From CAVQGF01 sp045807945 (lineage in GTDB: Bacteria > Acidobacteriota > Terriglobia > Terriglobales > Acidobacteriaceae), in NCBI GenBank assembly GCA_045807945.1, contig JBJMGI010000091.1, positions 1 through 20,168 on the forward strand: a stretch of DNA of 20,168 nt, written 5' to 3'. Both the position numbers and the translations under genes were made by a program. How positions within the stretch are numbered: position 1 is the first letter of the stretch; every line of letters starts with the position of its first letter. Below the pieces are notes generated by a model. The model saw nothing but the letters and a program-made list of their open reading frames with translations, had not been told where the DNA came from and did no database searches. Of the stretch, positions 8,035-14,922 are shown piece by piece.

Positions 8035-9213
8035 TTGGCCCAGCATAAGCGTTTTCTCTTTACTTCCGAATCAGTCACAGAAGGTCACCCCGATAAGATC
8101 GCCGATCAGATCTCTGACGCGATCCTTGATGCTTGCCTCGCCGAAGATCCTATGTCGCGCGTGGCCTGCGAGACCCTGACCTGCACCGGCTTGGTCGTTA
8201 TCGCCGGCGAGATCACCACCCGCGCTTACGTTGATTTCCAGGCGCTCGTTCGCGGCACTGTTTCCGCGATCGGCTACAACAACGCGCTCTTCGGATTCGA
8301 CTCCAACACCTGCTCGGTCATTTCGTCCATCAACAAGCAATCTGGCGACATCGCCATGGGCGTTGACACCGGCGGCGCCGGCGACCAGGGCATGATGTTC
8401 GGCTACGCCTCGAACGAGACCCCTGAACTGATGCCAATGCCAATTTCGCTCGCGCACAAGCTCACGCGCCGCTTGTCGGAAGTGCGCAAGAGCGGCCAGC
8501 TCGAGTACCTGCGTGCCGACGGCAAATCGCAGGTGACAGTCGAATACGACGAGAACCACAAACCGCTTCGCGTGGACGCAGTCGTCATCTCCACTCAGCA
8601 CGCTGAGACCGTCACCAATGACACTCTGCGCGCCGACATCCTGAAGCACGTCATCCAGGCGGCGATCCCCTCGCACTTGCTCGACGCCGACACCAAGTAC
8701 CACATCAATCCCACGGGACGCTTCGTCATCGGTGGTCCCATGGGCGACACCGGCCTCACCGGCCGCAAGATCATCGTTGACACCTACGGTGGAATGGGCC
8801 GTCATGGTGGTGGCGCGTTCTCCGGTAAGGATCCGACAAAGGTTGACCGCTCCGCTTGCTACATGGCGCGCTACATCGCCAAGAACATTGTGGCCGCACA
8901 GCTCGCCGACCGTTGCGAAGTGCAGCTCGCTTATGCGATCGGAGTCGCCGAGCCGGTCAGCGTTTACGTGGACACCTTCGGAACCGGCAAAGTTGACGAC
9001 GAGAAGCTCGTCGCCTCGGTTCGCAAGAACTTCAGCCTGACGCCGAAGGGCATTATCGAGTCGCTCGATCTGCGCCGCCCGATCTATCGCAAGACGGCTG
9101 CATACGGGCACTTCGGCCGCGCCGAAAAAGAATTCACATGGGAGGCGACCAACAAGGCCGCCGCGCTGCGTGAAGCCTGCGGTCTGAAGGCAGAAGCTCT
9201 GGCCAGCAAGTAA
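8035..9213 (+). CDS. metK: S-adenosylmethionine synthetase
   Basis: A 392-residue cytoplasmic enzyme that makes S-adenosylmethionine from methionine and ATP. Full family length. Visible motifs are FTSESVTEGHPDKIADQISD (residues 9-28), the hexapeptide region GAGDQGMMFGYA (114-125), and the glycine-rich phosphate loop with DTYGGMGRHGGGAFSGKD (249-266), followed by KVDRSACYMARYIAKN. Translation starts at TTG, preceded by AGGAGG. A GC-rich hairpin follows the stop. The next gene is ahcY, which handles the S-adenosylhomocysteine left after methyl transfer, so the two form a SAM-cycle cluster, though the terminator between them suggests at least partly separate transcription. Confidence 0.98.
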   Translation: MAQHKRFLFTSESVTEGHPDKIADQISDAILDACLAEDPMSRVACETLTCTGLVVIAGEITTRAYVDFQALVRGTVSAIGYNNALFGFDSNTCSVISSINKQSGDIAMGVDTGGAGDQGMMFGYASNETPELMPMPISLAHKLTRRLSEVRKSGQLEYLRADGKSQVTVEYDENHKPLRVDAVVISTQHAETVTNDTLRADILKHVIQAAIPSHLLDADTKYHINPTGRFVIGGPMGDTGLTGRKIIVDTYGGMGRHGGGAFSGKDPTKVDRSACYMARYIAKNIVAAQLADRCEVQLAYAIGVAEPVSVYVDTFGTGKVDDEKLVASVRKNFSLTPKGIIESLDLRRPIYRKTAAYGHFGRAEKEFTWEATNKAAALREACGLKAEALASK

Positions 9214-9227
9214 CGTCACCGTTGAAA

Positions 9228-9267
9228 AGCAGAGACGCTCGTCACGGCGGGCGTCTCTGCTGTGTTT
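9228..9267 (+). terminator. Terminator hairpin after metK
   Basis: A perfect 11-base-pair stem (AGCAGAGACGC at 9228-9238 with its complement at 9251-9261) and a 12-base loop, followed by GTGTTT. An A run precedes the stem. The T tract is weak, so termination may be partial and allow readthrough into ahcY. Confidence 0.7.
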
Positions 9268-9338
9268 AGGCCCCAATCCAGTAGAATGTTGGCATCCCCT
9301 AATTGATGCCGACCAAAACTAAACTCAAAAAGGAAGCT

Positions 9339-10616
9339 ATGTCCGCCACTTCGACCGTACCAGCTTGCGACGTAAAAAATCTTGAACTTGCCGACCAGGG
9401 CAAGAAGCGCATTGAGTGGGCCAATCAGTCCATGAAGGTCTTGCAGTCTATCCGCAAGGAGTTCATCAAGAACCAGCCGCTCAAAGGCATTCGCATCTCC
9501 GCATGCCTGCACGTCACCACCGAGACGGCGAACCTTGCGATCACGCTGCGCGACGGCGGAGCGGAAGTGGTGCTTTGCGCGTCGAATCCGCTGAGCACGC
9601 AAGACGATGTGGCCGCATCGCTCGTCCGCGATTACAACATTCCCGTTTTCGCGATCAAAGGCGAGGACAATGACACCTATTACAGCCACATCCTGGCCGC
9701 GCTCGACCACAAGCCGCACATCACTATGGATGACGGCGCTGACCTGGTCAGCATTGCGCTGACTAAGCGCAAGGACGTCCTGGAGGGCGTGATCGGCGGA
9801 ACCGAAGAGACCACCACCGGCGTGATCCGCCTGCGCGCAATGGCAAACGACGGCGCGTTGAAATATCCGATCATCTCGGTGAACGATGCGTTGACGAAGC
9901 ACATGTTCGACAATCGCTACGGCACCGGCCAATCCACCATCGACGGTGTGATCCGCTGCACGAATCATTTGATCGCCGGATCGAAGTTCGTCGTCGCTGG
10001 CTATGGCTGGTGCGGCAAAGGCCTCGCGTTCCGCGCAAAGGGAATGGGCGCCGATGTAATCGTCACTGAGATCGATCCGCTCAAGGCGATCGAAGCGGTA
10101 ATGGACGGGCATCGTGTGATGTCGATGCCCGAAGCGGCGAAGATCGGAGACGTCTTCGTCACTGTTACCGGAAACAAGAACGTACTGGCGAAAGAGCACT
10201 TCGAGACCATGAAAGACGGGGCGATCATCGCCAACTCCGGCCACTTCAACGTTGAGATCGATATCCCGACGCTTGAAAAGATGGCATCCAGCAAGCGCCT
10301 AACCCGCGACTTCGTCGAAGAGTTCGTGATGAAAGACGGTCGCAAGATCTACCTGCTCGGCGAAGGCCGCCTGATCAACCTCGCTGCCGCAGAAGGTCAC
10401 CCTGCGAGCGTTATGGATATGAGCTTCGCCAATCAGGCACTCTCCGTCGAATACGTGGTGAAGAACCACAGCTCGCTGGAGAAGAAGGTTTACCCAGTGC
10501 CGGTTGATCTTGATAAGCGCGTCGCTAAACTGAAGCTCGAGAGCATGGGCGTGAAGATCGACAAGCTCACTCCCGAGCAGGAAGAGTACCTGGCAAGCTG
10601 GAGCGAGGGTACTTAA
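9339..10616 (+). CDS. ahcY: S-adenosylhomocysteine hydrolase
   Basis: A 425-residue cytoplasmic enzyme that splits S-adenosylhomocysteine into adenosine and homocysteine with tightly bound NAD. Motifs: HVTTETA (58-64), EETTTG (156-161), NDALTKHMFDNRYGTGQST (182-200), the NAD loop GYGWCGKG (221-228), and the C-terminal GEGRLINLAAAEGHPASVMD. It lacks the roughly 40-residue insert of the long bacterial/eukaryotic form, so it is the short (Thermotoga/archaea-like) type. The ATG at 9339 is preferred because AAGGA lies just upstream; an in-frame ATG at 9306 (and TTG at 9303) would add a Lys-rich tail and has no ribosome site. A TAGAAT -10-like hexamer is at 9282-9287 but no clear -35. A strong terminator follows. 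Confidence 0.96.
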   Translation: MSATSTVPACDVKNLELADQGKKRIEWANQSMKVLQSIRKEFIKNQPLKGIRISACLHVTTETANLAITLRDGGAEVVLCASNPLSTQDDVAASLVRDYNIPVFAIKGEDNDTYYSHILAALDHKPHITMDDGADLVSIALTKRKDVLEGVIGGTEETTTGVIRLRAMANDGALKYPIISVNDALTKHMFDNRYGTGQSTIDGVIRCTNHLIAGSKFVVAGYGWCGKGLAFRAKGMGADVIVTEIDPLKAIEAVMDGHRVMSMPEAAKIGDVFVTVTGNKNVLAKEHFETMKDGAIIANSGHFNVEIDIPTLEKMASSKRLTRDFVEEFVMKDGRKIYLLGEGRLINLAAAEGHPASVMDMSFANQALSVEYVVKNHSSLEKKVYPVPVDLDKRVAKLKLESMGVKIDKLTPEQEEYLASWSEGT

Positions 10617-10639
10617 GAAGGTTTCAGTCAGATTGTATA

Positions 10640-10666
10640 GCCGCGGACCTGGTCCGCGGCTTTTTT
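10640..10666 (+). terminator. Intrinsic terminator after ahcY
   Basis: A nine-base-pair GC stem (GCCGCGGAC at 10640-10648 with 10652-10660), a three-base loop, then six Ts at 10661-10666. It lies 24 bases after the ahcY stop. Confidence 0.92.
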
Positions 10667-10841
10667 GTTTGCGCCCTTTTCGTCACAGCGAAACCTTAGT
10701 AGAAGCTTCGGCGCGCGCATGAACATTGGCTAGGGCAATAATTTCTACAACCCTGCTGGCCGGAGCTGCACCTCAACCAATACCCCTGGAAGAAAAAAGT
10801 TTCTTCATGTCCATGCTCAATAACCCTCCTCACTCACTCTA
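10667..10841 (+). other. Unassigned intergenic stretch between two terminators
   Basis: About 175 bases with no convincing coding frame. It lies between the ahcY terminator and a second intrinsic terminator just ahead of the oxidoreductase gene, so it could hold an independent small transcript or a regulated leader. A 7-bp hairpin (10789-10795 with 10800-10806, loop AAAG) is visible. Weak -10-like hexamers are TAGAAG (10700-10705) and AATAAT (10737-10742), neither with a good -35. I do not recognise a known RNA family. Confidence 0.35.
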
Positions 10842-10872
10842 GGACGGGGGAAATTCTCCCCGTCCATTTTTT
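10842..10872 (+). terminator. Intrinsic terminator upstream of the FAD oxidoreductase gene
   Basis: An eight-base-pair stem (GGACGGGG at 10842-10849 with CCCCGTCC at 10858-10865) with an eight-base loop, followed by ATTTTTT (T run 10867-10872). It reads in the + direction and ends 21 bases before the next start codon, where no coding gene remains to be terminated. Confidence 0.8.
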
Positions 10873-10893
10873 CGTCGCGTAGACTAGTGCGCG

Positions 10894-12051
10894 ATGCAAA
10901 CAGCGGATGTGCTGATCATCGGCGGCGGTATCGTTGGCGCAAGCATCGCCTACCACCTTACTGCCGCAGGGCAGAAAAACGTCCTCATCCTCGAACGCGA
11001 AAGCCATCAGGGCAAAGGCTCGACGGGGAAGAGCATGGGCGGCGTCCGCGCTCAGTTTTCGACGCCGGTCAACATCCAGATGTCGCTGTACGCGATCCCG
11101 TTCTATTCCAGCTTTGAAGAACGGCTCGGCCATCCGTGCGGCTATCGTCCGCAGGGTTACTTATTTCTCGCGACCAACCCCTCGCACCTTGATTACCTGA
11201 CGGCTAATCAGAAGACACAGAAGTCGCTTGGCCTGAAGAACGTGGAGATGATCGCGGTTGAGCATTTGAGAAAAGATTACCCGCAGCTGCGGACAGATGA
11301 CGTTCTGGCAGCGAGCTTCTGTGCCACTGACGGCTTCGTCGACCCGTACAGTGCGATGACAGGATTCACAGCTGTTGCCGTCGAGAACGGTGCGCGCATC
11401 CTGCGCGGCACAGAAGTGAGTGGCTTTCAGCGTGACGGCGAAAATTTCGTCGTGCACACTTCAAAGGGCGATTTCACTGCCTCTGTAGTCGTGAACGCCG
11501 CAGGGCCGTGGGCAGGGGAGATCGCGAAGATGGTCGGAGTGGAGCTTCCGGTCAAACCGCTGCGCCGCATGCTCATCCCGACTGAGCCGTTTGCCGATTT
11601 TCCGCACACGTCGCCGATGATCATTGATATGTCGAACGGGTTCCACTTCCGCCCTGAGGCGCTCGGGTTTCTATTGGCATGGAACGATCCGGAGGAGAAC
11701 ACCTTCAGCTACAACACCGATTTCGACGCGGGATTCATCGAGAAGGTCCTGACGCGTGCTGCTGACCGCGTGCCCTGCTTCGAAAATCTCGCCGTCAATC
11801 CGAAGCGCTGCTGGGCTGGACTCTACGAGATGACGCCCGACCACCACGCCATACTGGGTCCTGTTCCTGAGGTCCCTGGATTCTTTCTTGCAAACGGCTT
11901 CAGTGGACATGGCGTGATGCACGCGCCGGCGACGGGCAAAGTCCTTTCCGATCTGATCCTTCACGGCACAACCGATATCGCCGACGCGCACAAGCTCCGG
12001 CCGAGCCGCTTCGCTGAAGGTGATCTGATCCACGAGACGGCGTTGCTCTGA
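10894..12051 (+). CDS. FAD-dependent oxidoreductase, DAO family (sarcosine oxidase beta-like)
   Basis: A 385-residue flavoprotein of the D-amino-acid oxidase superfamily. The N-terminus carries the dinucleotide-binding motif GGGIVGAS (10-17) and the adenine-ribose acidic residue in LILERE. Later landmarks are VVVNAAGPWAGEIAKMVG, the substrate-side core around LRRMLIPTEPF, and the C-terminal FAD motif with GLYEMTPDHHAILGPVPEV and NGFSGHGVMHAPATGK. Such enzymes oxidise secondary or primary amines (sarcosine, glycine, proline, opines); the actual substrate cannot be deduced. No alpha/gamma/delta sarcosine oxidase subunits are nearby. The ATG has no Shine-Dalgarno, and TAGACT at 10880-10885 is a possible -10 that would give an almost leaderless message. 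The tldD gene starts 34 bases after its stop. Confidence 0.9.
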   Translation: MQTADVLIIGGGIVGASIAYHLTAAGQKNVLILERESHQGKGSTGKSMGGVRAQFSTPVNIQMSLYAIPFYSSFEERLGHPCGYRPQGYLFLATNPSHLDYLTANQKTQKSLGLKNVEMIAVEHLRKDYPQLRTDDVLAASFCATDGFVDPYSAMTGFTAVAVENGARILRGTEVSGFQRDGENFVVHTSKGDFTASVVVNAAGPWAGEIAKMVGVELPVKPLRRMLIPTEPFADFPHTSPMIIDMSNGFHFRPEALGFLLAWNDPEENTFSYNTDFDAGFIEKVLTRAADRVPCFENLAVNPKRCWAGLYEMTPDHHAILGPVPEVPGFFLANGFSGHGVMHAPATGKVLSDLILHGTTDIADAHKLRPSRFAEGDLIHETALL

Positions 12052-12085
12052 TTTTTCATTTATCGTTTATTATCGAACGCTTCGC

Positions 12086-13543
12086 GTGAAAGACGTCGCT
12101 CAACTCGCGCTTGATGTCGCCGCTCAGCGCGGCGCCACCTACGCCGACGCGCGCATCGTAGACGAGCGCAACCGCTCCCTCACCACCAAGAACGGCAAGG
12201 TAGGCGGCGCGTACGACTCGGAATCTCTCGGCATCGGCGTTCGTGTGATCGCCAATGGAGCATGGGGATTCGCGGCTGTCGATGATCTTTCGCATGAGGC
12301 TGTTCAAGCTGCCGCGGCAAAAGCTGTCGAGATCGCGAAGGCTTCTGCCCGGGTGAAGTCGCAAGAGCTGCGCGTTGCTCCAGAAAAACCTGCCGTAGCA
12401 GATTGGTCGTCGCCTTGCGACGTCGACCCGTTCGCAACTTCGATCGAAGAGAACATCGAGCTCCTGCTGGCAATCGACCGCGAACTCACTTCGGTCCAAG
12501 GTGTCACTCTTGCGGAAGGTAATCTCAATTTTCGCCGTTACGACCAGTGGTTTTGTTCGAGTGAAGGAGCGGATATTCACCAGCTGCGTTACACGACGGG
12601 CGCCGGGTATGCGGCTTATTCATTCGAAGGGACTGAGATCCAGAAACGGTCATACCCGAATTCTTTCGGAGGACAGTACCAAAATCGTGGATACGAACTC
12701 ATTCCCGAGCTGAAGCTGCTGGAGAACTCGCGCCGCATCGGCGAAGAAGCAGTCGCGCTGCACCGCGCCGAGCAGCCTCCACACGGGAAAATGACCGTCG
12801 TCCTCGATTCATCTCAGCTTGGCCTACAGATCCACGAGTCCGTCGGCCATCCTATCGAACTCGACCGCGTTCTTGGCATGGAAGCGAATTTTGCTGGCAC
12901 ATCGTTCCTCACGGTCGACAAGCTCCGACACCTTCGGTACGGCTCGCCGCTCGTGAACGTGGTTGCCGACGCGACGCCGGCACACGGTCCCGGCCTCGGA
13001 ACGTTCGCGTATGACGATGAAGGAGTCGCTGCGCAGCGTACGGCCATCATTATCAGCGGGGAGTTCACCGGGTACATTTCTTCTCGCGAAACGGCGCACA
13101 GCATCGGCGAGTCGCGCTCCAACGGAACGATGCGCGCCGAAGGCTGGAACCGCCTGCCGCTGATCCGCATGACGAATATCAGCCTGCTTCCCAGCGAGAA
13201 GCCGATGAGCTTTGCCGATCTCATCTCTTCGACCGACGATGGAATCTACATGCAGACCAACCGCTCGTGGTCGATCGACGACAAACGCTACAACTTTCAG
13301 TTCGGGTGCGAGATCGCGTGGGAGATCAAGGGTGGCAAGCTCGCCCGCATGATCAAGAATCCTTCTTACTCCGGGATCACCACAGAATTTTGGAATTCCA
13401 TGGACGCCGTCTGCTCACGCGATGAGTGGACACTCTGGGGAACGCCCAACTGCGGCAAAGGACAGCCGCAGCAGGTCATGGGGACCGGGCACGGCGCCGC
13501 ACCCGCGCGCTTCCGCAATATAAAGGTAGGCAGCGCGGGATGA
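12086..13543 (+). CDS. tldD: TldD family metallopeptidase subunit
   Basis: A 485-residue protein with the TldD zinc motif HESVGH (residues 250-255), in which the two His bind zinc, and the conserved C-terminal segment PNCGKGQP containing the likely third ligand Cys. Other family marks are the N-terminal YADARIVDERNRSLTTKNGK strand region, GIGVRVIANGAWGFA and GTMRAEGWNR. With TldE it forms a heteromeric barrel peptidase that degrades unfolded peptides and, in enterobacteria, matures microcin B17 and degrades the CcdA antitoxin. It begins with GTG; no Shine-Dalgarno is visible, and TATTAT at 12068-12073 may be a -10. Its TGA overlaps the next start as ATGA, so the pair is translated together. 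No RiPP precursor is recognised nearby. Confidence 0.95.
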   Translation: MKDVAQLALDVAAQRGATYADARIVDERNRSLTTKNGKVGGAYDSESLGIGVRVIANGAWGFAAVDDLSHEAVQAAAAKAVEIAKASARVKSQELRVAPEKPAVADWSSPCDVDPFATSIEENIELLLAIDRELTSVQGVTLAEGNLNFRRYDQWFCSSEGADIHQLRYTTGAGYAAYSFEGTEIQKRSYPNSFGGQYQNRGYELIPELKLLENSRRIGEEAVALHRAEQPPHGKMTVVLDSSQLGLQIHESVGHPIELDRVLGMEANFAGTSFLTVDKLRHLRYGSPLVNVVADATPAHGPGLGTFAYDDEGVAAQRTAIIISGEFTGYISSRETAHSIGESRSNGTMRAEGWNRLPLIRMTNISLLPSEKPMSFADLISSTDDGIYMQTNRSWSIDDKRYNFQFGCEIAWEIKGGKLARMIKNPSYSGITTEFWNSMDAVCSRDEWTLWGTPNCGKGQPQQVMGTGHGAAPARFRNIKVGSAG

Positions 13544-14922
13544 TCACACGCGAACAAGCGCACGACATTTTCCAGCGCGCAGCAAAGTTAAGTGAAGCCG
13601 ACGAGGTGGAAGTCCTGATCGGCGGCGCGTCGAGCGCTCTGACCCGTTTTGCGAACAACACCATTCACCAGAACGTTGCGGACGAGAACCACGTGGTCAG
13701 CATCCGCGTCGCGTTCGATCAGCGGACCGCTCGCGCCAGCACGAACAAATTCGACAATCAAAGTCTGAAGCGAACAGTCGAAGCGGCGGAGGAGATGGCG
13801 CGGGTTCAACATCCAGACTCGGACTTGCTGCCGCTTGCTGATCCGAAGCTTGCCCCGGCAGGGAAGCTTCCGCAGCGCGCGTTCGATTCCACCCGTGCGC
13901 TCGGGCCGAGCGAGCGCGCCGAAATCGTTGCGAAGATCGTGGATGTCGCCACACGCAATCACCTGACGACCGCTGGAATCTGTTCGACCAGCGATTCCAT
14001 TGAAGGCATATTCAACTCGCGCGGGCTCGCAGCTTTTCATCAGCAGACGATTGCTGAGGTCTCGATCACCATGCTGGCCGCCGATTCTTCGGGGTGGCAG
14101 AAGCTGAATTCACCAGACGCTCGCGACGTGGATCCCGTCGCGCTCGCTGAAACCGCTGCCAAGAAGGCGCGAGATTCCGCTCACCCCGCGCAGATTGATC
14201 CTGGCAAGTACACGGTCATACTTGAACCTTCTGCCGTTCTCGACATCGTCGGCTACATGTTTTACGACTTTGGCGGGCTCTCGGTCCTCGATCAACGCTC
14301 CTTTCTGAACGAGCGCGTCGGGAAGCAGCTCTTTGGCGAGAACATCACCATCCACGACGATTCGCATCACCCGCTGCAAGCGGGTGCGCCGTTCGATGGG
14401 GAAGGCGTCGCACGGGAACGAGTCACTCTGGTTAAGGATGGCGTGATCAACAGCCTGGTTTTTGCTCGCGGCACCGCTCAGCGCGGAAAGAATTCGCCAT
14501 TGGCAGCTTATCTTGGAAGTGTTCGCGCGACAGGTCACGGCTTCCCGCTTCCTAATGAGATGGGCGAAGCGCCGATGAATATTGTGTTCGAAAATGCGCC
14601 GTCAAATCGCAAAACAGGCGATGAGATGATCGCCTCGACCGATCGCGGCATCTATGTCACGCGGCTCTGGTACATCCGCGAGGTGGAACCTTACGAGAAG
14701 GTGCTTACCGGGATGACGCGCGATGGAACATTACTGATCGAGAATGGGAAGATCACTCGCGGCCTGCGAAACTTCCGTTTCAATGAGAGCTTGGTCGAGA
14801 TGCTGTCGAAAGTAGACGCGATGAGCGAGCCGGTGCGCGCCTGCGGCGAAGAGTCGTTCGATATGGTGGTGCCCGCGATGAAGGTGCGGGACTTCAACTT
14901 CACTGAAGTGACAAAGTTTTAG
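13540..14922 (+). CDS. tldE: TldE/PmbA family metallopeptidase partner subunit
   Basis: A 460-residue partner of TldD, close to the usual length for PmbA/TldE. It shares the fold (opening EADEVEVLIGGASSALTRFA, then NHVVSIRVAF and ARASTNKFD) and ends in the conserved region with RQVEPYEKVLTG-like strands (WYIREVEPYEKVLTGMTRDG), but lacks the HExxxH zinc motif, as expected for the non-catalytic subunit. The start at 13540 overlaps the tldD stop (ATGA), which indicates translational coupling; the frame extends further upstream to 13426, but only inside tldD and with a non-family Arg-rich sequence. Its last 23 bases overlap the convergent ABC exporter gene. Confidence 0.94.
   Translation: MITREQAHDIFQRAAKLSEADEVEVLIGGASSALTRFANNTIHQNVADENHVVSIRVAFDQRTARASTNKFDNQSLKRTVEAAEEMARVQHPDSDLLPLADPKLAPAGKLPQRAFDSTRALGPSERAEIVAKIVDVATRNHLTTAGICSTSDSIEGIFNSRGLAAFHQQTIAEVSITMLAADSSGWQKLNSPDARDVDPVALAETAAKKARDSAHPAQIDPGKYTVILEPSAVLDIVGYMFYDFGGLSVLDQRSFLNERVGKQLFGENITIHDDSHHPLQAGAPFDGEGVARERVTLVKDGVINSLVFARGTAQRGKNSPLAAYLGSVRATGHGFPLPNEMGEAPMNIVFENAPSNRKTGDEMIASTDRGIYVTRLWYIREVEPYEKVLTGMTRDGTLLIENGKITRGLRNFRFNESLVEMLSKVDAMSEPVRACGEESFDMVVPAMKVRDFNFTEVTKF

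Noticed and set aside
8071..9276. 401-codon minus-strand open frame opposite metK
   Set aside because: It is a shadow of metK caused by GC-biased codon use; the translation has no recognisable motif and no ribosome site, while metK is beyond doubt.
9262..9338. SAH riboswitch upstream of ahcY
   Set aside because: The stretch between terminator and start is short and lacks the GC-rich conserved core of that class.
9216..10244. 342-codon minus-strand open frame opposite ahcY
   Set aside because: Antisense shadow; ahcY has complete family motifs over the same bases.
13426..13539. Upstream extension of the tldE frame
   Set aside because: It lies inside tldD, is Arg-rich and non-family; the ATGA overlap gives the natural start at 13540.
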